A stretch of DNA of 5,887 bases from Armatimonadota bacterium (GCA_003516955.1 DPBN01000107.1:1-5887); one strand, 5' to 3'; positions 1 to 5,845 are shown, numbered from the stretch's first letter. Program-made: numbers and translations. Notes: generated by a model not told the origin, from the letters alone.

Positions 1-284
1 CCGGACCCCGAGGGGGGAACCTGGCGGCCGCCGCCCGTCTGCGGCTGGGAAGCGCGCCTCGACGCGGCGGCCTGCGCGTCCAGGAGCCGGTCGTAGTCGC
101 GGCGCCGGGCAGGGTCGCTCAGCACCTCGTAGGCCTCCGTGATGCGCAGGAACATCTCCTTGGCGTTGGGGGCCGACGACCGGTCCGGGTGGTACTTCAG
201 CACCAGCTTGCGATAGGCCGAGCGGATCTGCTCGGCCGTGCAACTCCTGCTGAGCCCCAGCGTCTCGTAGTGGGTTTTGGCCAT
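1..284 (-). CDS. J-domain (DnaJ-like) protein, C-terminus cut by window edge
   Basis: The reading frame starts at the ATG at 284 and runs leftward off the window, so only the first 94 residues are seen. Residues about 4-66 form a complete J domain: helix I (HYETLGLS), the helix II basic face (IRSAYRKLVLKYHPDR), the invariant HPD at residues 32-34, and helix III/IV (FLRITEAYEVLSDPARRRDYD). J domains stimulate the ATPase of DnaK/Hsp70, and the HPD loop is essential for this. After residue 67 the sequence becomes a low-complexity Ala/Arg/Gln/Gly stretch. That resembles a linker, but neither the Gly/Phe-rich region nor the zinc fingers of canonical DnaJ can be seen, so I do not call it dnaJ itself. 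It could be CbpA-like or a J-domain protein with another C-terminal domain. It lies 61 bases downstream of the GspF-like gene on the same strand. GGGGA abuts the start codon and a GGAGG sits about 15 bases upstream, so the ribosome site is not ideal. Confidence 0.93.
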   Translation of the reverse strand, partial: MAKTHYETLGLSRSCTAEQIRSAYRKLVLKYHPDRSSAPNAKEMFLRITEAYEVLSDPARRRDYDRLLDAQAAASRRASQPQTGGGRQVPPSGS

Positions 285-314
285 TCCCCGGTTCGGCGGC
301 CTCCGCCGCGTTCC

Positions 315-330
315 ATTGTACAGTACAGTA
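315..330 (-). promoter_or_regulatory. Possible promoter/operator for the J-domain gene
   Basis: Read on the minus strand, TACAAT at 320-315 is a good -10 hexamer, about 30 bases upstream of the J-domain start codon. This AT-rich island stands out in very GC-rich DNA. It overlaps an 11-base inverted repeat (TGTAC-A-GTACA, 317-327) and a tandem TACAG repeat, which could be an operator. No good -35 box lies 16-18 bases upstream, so either an activator is needed or the match is chance. Confidence 0.3.
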
Positions 331-345
331 TCGGTCGGCTTCGGC

Positions 346-1602
346 TCAGATGGACTGCAGGTAGGACGCGTAGCCGGAGTAGAACGAGAACACGAGATAG
401 CCGATGAACGCCGCCACGAGCAGGAACGCCAGCACGCCGAACAGCACGGCGTTCCGCTTGGCCATCGTGGAGGCCTCGTCCTCGTAGTACTCCGCCAGCT
501 TCAGGAGCATCTGGTCCATGTTCCCGGTCGACTCGCCCGTCCGCACCATGTCCAGAACGACTGGCGAGAACACCCCCGCCTCGATCAGCACGTCCGAGAC
601 CATCCCCCCTTGCTGGAGCCGCTCGGCCGCGGGGTAGATGCGCGATCGGATGTACTCGTTTCCGCAGGCGTCGGCCGCGAGGAGCATGGCCCGGTGCAGC
701 GGAACCCCGCCCCGGTACAGAGCGCCGAGGGCCCGGCCAAACTTCGCCGTGGCGAACCCGCGGACCGTGCCCGCGAACCCGGGAAGGACCGAGAGGATCA
801 GGTCCCAGGCGCGCTTGATGCGCAGGTTCTGAAGACCCACGCGCAGGAACAGGAACAGCGCGACCAGCACCGGACCCAGCACCATCCAGGTCGAGGCCTC
901 GGCGAGCGGGTTCTGGAGGCGGAACGGCGCGCTGGGCCCGGCCACGGCGCCGATGATGAGGTTCGCTCCGATCACGATGAGCACCGACGCCGCCACGACG
1001 ACCTTGGGGTAGGCCGTCTCGCGGGAGATCATCCGGCGCAGGGCGATCTCGGCCTCCAGGTACCGCGCCAGGTCGGCGAGCGAGCGCTCGAGCATCCCGC
1101 CCTCCTCGCCGGCCCGAACCAGACTGAGCATCAGCGGCGAGAACACCTCGGGGTACCGCTGCATGCCGGCGCTGATCGGCCTGCCCGCCTCGGCGTGGTC
1201 GCGCAGCTCGAACAGGATGCGGCGCAACTTGGGCTGCCGGGTCTGGCGGGCGAGCGTTTCCAGGCTCTGGACCATGCCGACCCCCGCGCCCAGCATCGAC
1301 GCGAGCTGGCGGAAGAAGAACATCAGGTGTGGCAGTCCGACTTTTCCGAAAAGCGGGCCGAAGAGGGAGGTCACCCATCCGGAGCGGGGCTCCAGCGGGG
1401 GCGCGGGTCTGGAGGCGGGAGGCGGCGGCGGGGCCTCCGTCCGCACCGTGCCGGTCGGCGCGCGCGATGCCTCTTGCAGCACCGTCACCGACCATCCCTT
1501 GGCCTGCAACGCCTGCGCCGCCGAGGCCAGGTCGCGCGCGACCATCCTGCCTTGCTGCGGCGATCCGTCGGCGTCGGTGGCGCGGTACTCGAAGATCGGC
1601 AT
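346..1602 (-). CDS. gspF: Type II secretion / type IV pilus inner-membrane platform protein (GspF/PilC family)
   Basis: This 418-residue protein matches the usual length and layout of GspF/PilC, the polytopic platform protein that couples the assembly ATPase to pseudopilus or pilus growth. The N-terminus (MPIFEYRATDADGSPQQGRM, residues 1-20) is the family opening. A proline-rich linker follows at 55-72. The first T2SSF domain spans about 94-215 and contains RAGEEGGMLERSLADLARYL. Membrane segments lie near 201-220 and 239-257. The second T2SSF domain spans about 272-390, with the matching RTGESTGNMDQMLLKLAEYY, and a final membrane helix sits at about 388-410. The paired GE-x-G-x(2)-L motifs show both halves are intact. 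GGAG lies six bases before the ATG. FolK ends 15 bases upstream on the same strand, so they are probably co-transcribed. No GspE, GspG or PilT gene is nearby, so whether this serves secretion or pili cannot be decided here, and PilC is an equally valid name. Confidence 0.93.
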   Translation of the reverse strand: MPIFEYRATDADGSPQQGRMVARDLASAAQALQAKGWSVTVLQEASRAPTGTVRTEAPPPPPASRPAPPLEPRSGWVTSLFGPLFGKVGLPHLMFFFRQLASMLGAGVGMVQSLETLARQTRQPKLRRILFELRDHAEAGRPISAGMQRYPEVFSPLMLSLVRAGEEGGMLERSLADLARYLEAEIALRRMISRETAYPKVVVAASVLIVIGANLIIGAVAGPSAPFRLQNPLAEASTWMVLGPVLVALFLFLRVGLQNLRIKRAWDLILSVLPGFAGTVRGFATAKFGRALGALYRGGVPLHRAMLLAADACGNEYIRSRIYPAAERLQQGGMVSDVLIEAGVFSPVVLDMVRTGESTGNMDQMLLKLAEYYEDEASTMAKRNAVLFGVLAFLLVAAFIGYLVFSFYSGYASYLQSI

Positions 1603-1608
1603 CGGGGT

Positions 1609-1612
1609 CTCC
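1609..1612 (-). promoter_or_regulatory. Ribosome binding site of the GspF-like gene
   Basis: GGAG on the minus strand, six bases before the ATG at 1602, lies inside the 15-base gap after the folK stop codon. It fixes the start of the GspF-like protein, and its position supports translation from a shared folK transcript. Confidence 0.6.
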
Positions 1613-1617
1613 GGACG

Positions 1618-2130
1618 TCAGAGGCTCGTGGCCGGGCTGGCCTCCAGGCGGTGGACGCCCATGGGAGGGTCCGTCGTTCGCGCCAACAGGTCGGCAACGG
1701 TCTCCAGCCGCCCTCGGACGGGCAGGAGCCAGTCCGGCGTCAGGTCGGCCCAAGGTGCCAGCACGAACAGTCGGTGGGGAATGGCGGGGTGTGGGACTTC
1801 GAGCCGCTCGGAGGTCAGGGCCAGCCTGCCATAGGCCAGCAGGTCCAGGTCGATCTCCCTGGGGCCGTAGCGCTCGCGCGGCCGACGCCCGAGCCTGCGC
1901 TCGATCGCCTTGAGCGCGTCCAGCAGGGCGAACGGACCCAGCTCGCACTCGCCGACCATCACGGCGTTGAGGAACGGCGGCTGGTCCACCACGATCTGAG
2001 GGGCGGTCTCGTACACGGGGCTCACCCTCATGCCGGCCAGCGCGGGGCGCAGCTCCATGGCCGCCCTGCGGAGCGCCTCCAGTCGATCCCCGAGGTTCGC
2101 GCCCATTCCGATCGCCACCTTGGAGCCCAT
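1618..2130 (-). CDS. folK: 2-amino-4-hydroxy-6-hydroxymethyldihydropteridine pyrophosphokinase (HPPK)
   Basis: FolK transfers pyrophosphate from ATP to 6-hydroxymethyl-7,8-dihydropterin in the cytoplasm, the step before dihydropteroate synthase in folate synthesis. The 170-residue length is normal for a single-domain HPPK. Visible motifs are the N-terminal MGANLGDR (residues 9-16), VSPVYETAP (36-44), DQPPFLNAV (49-57), the signature RYGPREIDLDLL (87-98), and VPHPAIPHRLFVLAPW (112-127). D94 and D96 of the signature correspond by family position to the two magnesium-binding aspartates of the E. coli enzyme. An in-frame TAA lies nine bases before the ATG, so translation cannot start further upstream. 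No Shine-Dalgarno sequence precedes the ATG, which hints at leaderless or weakly initiated translation. It is the first visible gene of the minus-strand unit and diverges from the membrane-protein gene at 2193. No folP, folB or folE is adjacent. Confidence 0.97.
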   Translation of the reverse strand: MGSKVAIGMGANLGDRLEALRRAAMELRPALAGMRVSPVYETAPQIVVDQPPFLNAVMVGECELGPFALLDALKAIERRLGRRPRERYGPREIDLDLLAYGRLALTSERLEVPHPAIPHRLFVLAPWADLTPDWLLPVRGRLETVADLLARTTDPPMGVHRLEASPATSL

Positions 2131-2192
2131 GCGGCAGGTTTACCACGCTTCGGCAGGAAACCGGGAGAGGCGCGTCGAAAAGTATCCTTCGC
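2131..2192. promoter_or_regulatory. Divergent intergenic region, expected to hold promoters for folK and the membrane-protein gene
   Basis: This 62-base gap separates two divergent start codons, so at least one promoter should lie here or inside the flanking genes. I find no clean -35/-10 pair. The best -10-like string on the plus strand is TATCCT at 2183-2188, only five bases before the ATG at 2193. A seven-base direct repeat, CGGCAGG, occurs at 2132-2138 and again at 2151-2157. The call rests on gene arrangement, not on recognised boxes. Confidence 0.3.
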
Positions 2193-4145
2193 ATGAACGC
2201 GCCGGCCGCCCAGCAGCAAGGGGCCCAGGTCCCAAAGCCCCGATCGATCCGCGCCCGAGCGGTGCTGCTGGCTCTGCTGTTCCTCTTTCCGGTGGTCTAC
2301 GCGACCGCCAACCAAGGCACGTCCCACATCTTCAGCCTGATGACGGCGCCCGTGGCGCTGCTGATCATCCTGGCGCTGGCCAACGTTCCGCTGCGCCGGC
2401 TCGCGCCCAAGGCCGCGCTCTCCCAAGCCGACCTGATCGTGATCTTCTCCCTGTCGGCCGTGGCCTCGTCGGTGGCGGGCGAGTGGACGAGCGTGATGCA
2501 CGGCAGCGTGCACATGTTCGGCTTTCAGGCCGAAACGAGCGACTACGCGAAGAAGTACTTCGTCAAGTACCTGCCTGATTGGCTGATCGTCAAGGACAAG
2601 AACCTCGTCTTGGACTTGGACGGCGGCGGCAAGGGCCTGCTGTACGTGCTGGGCCGGGTCCCGTTCTACTTCAAGTACTACGTGGCCTGGGGCGGGCTGA
2701 TGATCGCCACGCTGCTAGCGATGCTGTCGATCAACAGCCTCATGCGCAAGGCTTGGTGCGAGACCGAGCGGCTTTCGTTCCCGCTCATCCAGCTGCCCGT
2801 CGCCCTGGCCGACGAGAAGGGCGCGCTGCTGCGGTCGAAGCCGATGTGGATCGCCTTCGCGGTCATGTTCGGCATCGACATGCTGAACGGCTTCAGCTAC
2901 CTGTTCCCGAACATCCCGTCCGTGCCGACCAAGACGATCATCGACCTCGGCGCGCTGTTCAAGGACCCGCCCTACAACAGCATCGGGCTGACCCCCATCG
3001 CGATCTACCCGTTCATGGCGGCGCTGGGCTTCTTCATCCCCAGCGACCTGGTCTTCAGCTTCGTGCTGTTCTATCTGCTCCGGAAGGTCACGCACGTGAT
3101 CCTCGCGAGCCAGGGCTTCCCCCAGGGGGTGTTCAGCGGCACGTACATCGCGCCGGGTCCGCCGTACTTCGACGAGCAGTCGTGGGGAGGCGTGCTGGCG
3201 CTGTTCGTCGGCGCGGTGTGGTTCGGGCGCTCCAGCCTGAAGGAGATCTGGCGCGACATCGTGTCCGGTCGCAAGCCGGAGGACGGCGGCGTGCCCCACC
3301 GCTGGGCGTTCGTCCTTCTGATCGTGTGCATGGCGGTGGTGATCGGATACGGCCTCGCCGGCGAGCTGCCGCTGTGGTACTCGACGGTCTACACGGTGCT
3401 GTTCCTGATCTTCTGCGTCGTGCTGACCAGGATGCGCGCGCAGATCGGGTGCCCCACGCACGAGTTCGCGTTCTTCGGGCCCAACAGCTTCATGAACCGG
3501 TTCTTCGGCACGCGGTGGCTCACGGACGGCCAGGCCGCGTGGGTCAGCCAGGTGTTCCTGTTCATGAACCGCCTGCACCGCAACCATCCGATGCCGTACC
3601 AGCTGGAGGCCGTGAAGATGGCCCAGCTCAACCGGCTGAACCAGCGGCAGGTGTTCCTCGGCATCGCGGCCTTCTCGATCCTCGCCTACTTCCTGGCGCG
3701 CTTCAGCTACCACGCGGCCAACTACCGGCTGGGCGACCACGGCTACTGGAACGAGGGGGAGACCTACCTTCGCAACATCGTGGACAAGCGGTCCGGCCCC
3801 GACATGGTCGGCATCACGATGACCATGGCGGGCTTCGCGATGGTCATGGTGATGGACGCCGTGCGGTTCCGGTTCCCCGGCTTTCCCCTGCACCCCGCCG
3901 GCTACGTGCTGTCGCTGAACTTCGGCGTCGACTACTACTGGTTCGGCGTGCTGGTCGCGATGCTGATCAAGAACTTCGTGCAGAAGTACTACGGGCTACG
4001 CGGCTACGACAAGCTGCGCCAGGTGGGCCTGGGCATCTTGATGGGCGAGTACCTGTCCGAGATCATTTGGGTCACGTTCTCGATCCTGACGCGCCAGAGC
4101 ACGTACACCATGAGCTTCAACGACCGCTCGCTCGGCCTCCAGTAG
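2193..4145 (+). CDS. DUF6785/DUF6784-type polytopic membrane protein, OPT-transporter-like, function unknown
   Basis: This 650-residue protein has about 12-14 hydrophobic segments, near residues 24-39, 47-65, 81-96, 163-182, 218-234, 266-282, 285-297, 331-344, 371-390, 396-413, 489-504, 541-557, 581-596 and 611-632. Family-type motifs are AWCETERLSFPLIQLPVAL (187-205), RMRAQIGCPTHE (413-424), and FPLHPAGYVLS (564-574) in the C-terminal DUF6784-like part. I recognise this as the uncharacterised DUF6785/DUF6784 architecture, which is related in appearance to oligopeptide (OPT) transporters. A transport role is inference and no substrate is suggested by the context. The N-terminal 20 residues are basic and proline-containing with no cleavable signal, so the first helix probably acts as the membrane anchor. 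No Shine-Dalgarno sequence lies close to the ATG; the purine-rich GGGAGAGG is more than 20 bases upstream. The gene stands alone: folK diverges on its left and non-coding DNA follows on its right. The frame is intact, with coding-like codon use to its end. Confidence 0.88.
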   Translation: MNAPAAQQQGAQVPKPRSIRARAVLLALLFLFPVVYATANQGTSHIFSLMTAPVALLIILALANVPLRRLAPKAALSQADLIVIFSLSAVASSVAGEWTSVMHGSVHMFGFQAETSDYAKKYFVKYLPDWLIVKDKNLVLDLDGGGKGLLYVLGRVPFYFKYYVAWGGLMIATLLAMLSINSLMRKAWCETERLSFPLIQLPVALADEKGALLRSKPMWIAFAVMFGIDMLNGFSYLFPNIPSVPTKTIIDLGALFKDPPYNSIGLTPIAIYPFMAALGFFIPSDLVFSFVLFYLLRKVTHVILASQGFPQGVFSGTYIAPGPPYFDEQSWGGVLALFVGAVWFGRSSLKEIWRDIVSGRKPEDGGVPHRWAFVLLIVCMAVVIGYGLAGELPLWYSTVYTVLFLIFCVVLTRMRAQIGCPTHEFAFFGPNSFMNRFFGTRWLTDGQAAWVSQVFLFMNRLHRNHPMPYQLEAVKMAQLNRLNQRQVFLGIAAFSILAYFLARFSYHAANYRLGDHGYWNEGETYLRNIVDKRSGPDMVGITMTMAGFAMVMVMDAVRFRFPGFPLHPAGYVLSLNFGVDYYWFGVLVAMLIKNFVQKYYGLRGYDKLRQVGLGILMGEYLSEIIWVTFSILTRQSTYTMSFNDRSLGLQ

Positions 4146-5018
4146 CGCCGGGCTCTTGGGCGCGAGTTCGGTTCTTGGGGCTCGGAGCGTCCCTTAGGCC
4201 GGACGGCCGAAGTGCAGGAAGAGGCGTTGCCCAGGAAGGATCAGCTCCGATTCTTGGAATCGAAGGGGCTCGCCAGGCGCCTGATCCGCCGTTCCTGGCC
4301 TGGCGGCGTCTCGGCTCGCTGCTTGGCTTGCGTAGCCGCCGCCACGTGAGCGGCCCGGCGCGCCGATATCCGGCGTCTGGTCGGCGACGCCACCGGCCGG
4401 ACGCCCTTGGTTGTTTGGAGACGCCCTTGCCGCGTGGGGAAGGTGCCGGCTCCGTCGGACCGAGGCCAGCCTGAGGTCGAAGCGGTCGCTACGGCTTCCC
4501 GCCCGCTCGGGCCCCGCTGCTCCACTGCCTCTGCGCCGAGCCGGAGGGCTTCCGCTTGCTTCGATCAGCCGCAAAGACCGAGGAGGCAGGCCTGGCGCTG
4601 TCCCCGATGGTACGACCTCTTTGCGCAACGTGGGATGGCCTTCCCGTCAGGCTTTGCTGTTCCCGAAGCCCTGCGGCGGGCCGGCTGAATCCAACTCGGT
4701 TCGATGAGGCGCTCGGAGCCAGACTGCTCCCCAGGCGCCTCCCGCACGGGCGCAGAGGCTCCACATGCTCCGGGTTTCCCGGCCGCCTGCGCCAGCAACC
4801 TGGCTTGGCGTCCAGCGGGACCGTCTGCCTGCCGCGCTCCGCCCATTCGCCCTGACCCCTGGGCTCGCGCGGCGGTTCCGGCTCAGCACCGAGCGCTCAT
4901 CCCTGCCGCCATGCGAGCGGCCTGGCGCCGGTCTGGCGTCCGTCGAGGACGGAAGCACCAGCCGCCTTTGGCGCCCCTCGCGTGGCCCGGGACTGCCCCC
5001 TTGGCCGGCGGAACCGGC
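4146..5018. other. Long GC-rich spacer without a supported gene
   Basis: About 870 bases with no protein gene I can support. Open frames of 85-144 codons exist on both strands, but they overlap one another, are rich in Arg, Ala, Pro and Ser, and show no family motif, as expected by chance at this GC content. Small structures are visible: a hairpin at 4245-4265 (CGATTC, loop TTG, GAATCG, with a mismatched extension), the palindrome CAGGCGCCTG near 4274, a CCGTC/GACGG hairpin at 4940-4952, and a GCCGG/CCGGC hairpin at 5004-5018 just before the tRNA promoter. The membrane-protein gene is not followed by a stem plus T-run, so no intrinsic terminator is evident. I looked for RNase P, tmRNA and SRP RNA signature strings and saw none. 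Confidence 0.6.
4421..4447 (+). repeat. Possible degenerate copy of the local GC-rich palindromic repeat, opposite orientation
   Basis: The core CCCTTGCCGCGTGGGGAAGG resembles the repeat units downstream of the tRNA when those are read on the minus strand: C-rich arm, short loop, G-rich arm, then AAGGTG-like bases. It can form a short interrupted stem. It is the most diverged and only distant member, so membership is uncertain. Confidence 0.3.
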
Positions 5019-5048
5019 TTGACGCCGAGCGGCCGGATCGGGTTCAAT
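5019..5048 (+). promoter_or_regulatory. Sigma-70-type promoter of tRNA-His
   Basis: TTGACG at 5019-5024 matches the -35 consensus at five of six positions. TTCAAT at 5043-5048 matches the -10 at four of six, with an 18-base spacer. Transcription would start near 5055, seven or so bases before the tRNA. The position and the scarcity of such strings in this GC-rich DNA support the call. A GCCGG/CCGGC hairpin lies immediately upstream. Confidence 0.6.
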
Positions 5049-5061
5049 GCATCGGCTCCGT

Positions 5062-5138
5062 GGCGGGTATAGCTCAGGGGTTAGAGCGCCTGACTGTGGC
5101 TCAGGAGGTCGAGGGTTCGATTCCGTCTACCCGCCCCA
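5062..5138 (+). tRNA. trnH: tRNA-His (anticodon GTG), CCA encoded
   Basis: A full cloverleaf can be drawn. The acceptor stem is GCGGGTA (5063-5069) with TACCCGC (5128-5134), all seven pairs. The D arm is GCTC/GAGC around an eight-base loop. The anticodon stem is CCTGA/TCAGG with loop CTGTGGC, giving anticodon GTG at 5096-5098. The variable loop is AGGTC and the T loop is TTCGATT. The G at 5062 can serve as the G-1 identity base opposite discriminator C73 (5135), as expected for histidine. CCA follows directly at 5136-5138. The T stem, GAGGG against CCGTC, has a G-G mismatch at its middle pair (5113/5125), which is unusual. All other pairs are intact, so the tRNA is probably functional. No T-run terminator follows. 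Confidence 0.96.
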
Positions 5139-5295
5139 TCCCTCCCATTGCGAAGACGCCTTCTCGCGTGCTTTCTGACCATGCTCCTCGGATGCTCTCG
5201 ACGAAGAGAAGCGCTCCGCCACGGAGGACGCGGTAGGGTCCCTGCCACTGATGGCACGGGCCGTTTCGTCGGGTTCTGGCGATGCTCCGGTCGCG

Positions 5296-5340
5296 CACCC
5301 TGCCCGCTCCCGCCTTGCGGGACGGGGATCAAGGTGAGCG
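5296..5340 (-). repeat. GC-rich palindromic repeat, copy A
   Basis: The core stem TCCCGC (5308-5313) and GCGGGA (5317-5322) closes a three-base CTT loop. After a two-by-two mismatch the stem continues with CCC/GGG (5303-5305 with 5325-5327). On the minus strand the unit reads CACCTTGATCCCCGTCCCGC, then the G-rich arm, and aligns base for base with copies B and C2. Confidence 0.65.
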
Positions 5341-5352
5341 TGGTCGGCGTCC

Positions 5353-5389
5353 TTGCCTCCAAGAGCCGGATCCGGCTCCAAGGAGGGAA
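5353..5389. other. Long near-perfect palindrome
   Basis: GAGCCGGATCCGGCTC at 5363-5378 is a perfect 16-base palindrome. After a short AA/CAA interruption the arms resume with CCTCC (5356-5360) and GGAGG (5382-5386), then further pairs TT/AA. No T-run follows, so it is not a standard terminator. It could be part of the adjacent repeat unit or a protein-binding site. Confidence 0.6.
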
Positions 5390-5401
5390 AGATGGAGACG
5401 C

Positions 5402-5433
5402 CGACAGGCGACTGCCGCGGAGTGCCTGTGTCG
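5402..5433. other. Interrupted hairpin
   Basis: CGACAGGC (5402-5409) pairs with GCCTGT plus CG (5424-5433, with a GT bulge). ACT/AGT extend the stem inward past a bulged G, leaving loop GCCGCGG. It follows the 5353-5389 palindrome directly, so the two may form one structured unit. Confidence 0.45.
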
Positions 5434-5458
5434 CCCACCTTGAGACGTGGATGACGGC

Positions 5459-5502
5459 CACCCTCCTCCCACGTCGCGGTAGGGGTTCAAGGGCGAGGGC
5501 GG
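5459..5502 (-). repeat. GC-rich palindromic repeat, copy B (degenerate)
   Basis: On the minus strand it reads CCCTCGCCCTTGAACCCCTA, followed by CCGCGACGTGGGAGGAGGG. It lines up with copies A and C2 through the CTTGAACCCC and GGGAGG segments. The central stem has decayed, with compensating and broken pairs. Copy A lies about 120 bases away in the same orientation. Confidence 0.55.
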
Positions 5503-5632
5503 TCGGTGCTTTCCATGGCAGGCATCGGGCCTGAGTCCGTGGCTGCGCGGCTGAGCGCGGGCAGAAGCCGAGTTGCCCGTCGCCGGGCCCCGTGAAGACC
5601 GACCGGGCGCATTCAGCGAGAGCGCGAGCCGG

Positions 5633-5661
5633 CACCCTCCTCCCTTCGAGAGGGAGGGGGG
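5633..5661 (-). repeat. GC-rich palindromic repeat, copy C1 (shortened)
   Basis: CCCTCCTCCCT (5635-5645) pairs with AGGGAGGGGGG (5651-5661) around loop TCGAG, an 11-pair stem with one G-T. It lies directly beside copy C2 and shares its C-rich and G-rich arms, so it looks like a tandem, shortened relative. CACCCTCC at 5633-5640 can also pair with GGAGGGTG at 5704-5711, enclosing both copies. Confidence 0.5.
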
Positions 5662-5667
5662 AGTACG

Positions 5668-5712
5668 CCTCCCCCTCCCGCCCTGCGGGAGGGGGATCGA
5701 GGGGGAGGGTGG
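5668..5712 (-). repeat. GC-rich palindromic repeat, copy C2 (best preserved)
   Basis: TCCCCCTCCCGC (5670-5681) and GCGGGAGGGGGA (5685-5696) form a perfect 12-base stem with a CCT loop, the same loop size as copy A. The flank GATCGAGGGGGAGGGTGG matches the flanks of A and B. This is the reference copy for the family in this window. Confidence 0.7.
5687..5709 (+). other. G-quadruplex motif
   Basis: Four G-tracts of 3, 5, 5 and 3 bases (5687-5689, 5691-5695, 5701-5705, 5707-5709) are separated by loops of 1, 5 and 1 bases, satisfying the usual G3+N1-7 rule. It lies inside repeat copy C2, so it competes with the hairpin there. Confidence 0.5.
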
Positions 5713-5845
5713 CTGGCCGGCTTCCTTCGAACCGGTCCAGCTTCTCCGCGACTGTGGCCGGACTTCCGCCGCCAGGCGCCGCATTGCCCCTCCGAGAAGC
5801 CGCCGGACGTCTTGCACCGAGAGACGCGGCCGGAACGCCGGCGGA

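Noticed and set aside
197..2194. A 665-codon minus-strand open frame across the folK and GspF-like genes
   Set aside because: It overlaps two recognised genes in another frame. Its translation is Arg/Ala/Gly/Pro-rich without motifs, typical of a high-GC shadow frame.
277..2196. A 639-codon plus-strand open frame antisense to folK and the GspF-like gene
   Set aside because: It is wholly antisense to two genes with clear family motifs, has no motif of its own, and is compositionally biased (His, Gln, Arg, Glu).
2715..3893. A 392-codon minus-strand frame antisense to the membrane-protein gene
   Set aside because: It is antisense to a well-supported gene, and its charged low-complexity translation is typical of the reverse of hydrophobic codons.
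2579..4474. A 631-codon plus-strand frame overlapping the membrane-protein gene and the spacer after it
   Set aside because: It is an alternative frame of the 2193-4145 gene. It has no membrane segments or motifs and passes the true stop unchanged in character, so it is chance openness from GC-rich codons.
4194..4628. A 144-codon minus-strand frame in the long spacer
   Set aside because: No family motif, no ribosome site, and competing frames of similar length on both strands. It could not be supported as a gene.
5150..5180. Intrinsic terminator for tRNA-His
   Set aside because: The only stem (GAAG/CTTC with bulged GC pairs) is weak and is followed by GTGCTTTCT, not a T-run.
4982..5236. An 84-codon plus-strand frame containing the tRNA
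   Set aside because: Its middle (IAQGLERLTVAQEVEGSIPS) is simply the tRNA-His sequence translated.
5296..5712. CRISPR array
   Set aside because: The repeat units are unevenly spaced, diverged, strongly palindromic and few. No cas genes or uniform spacers are present.
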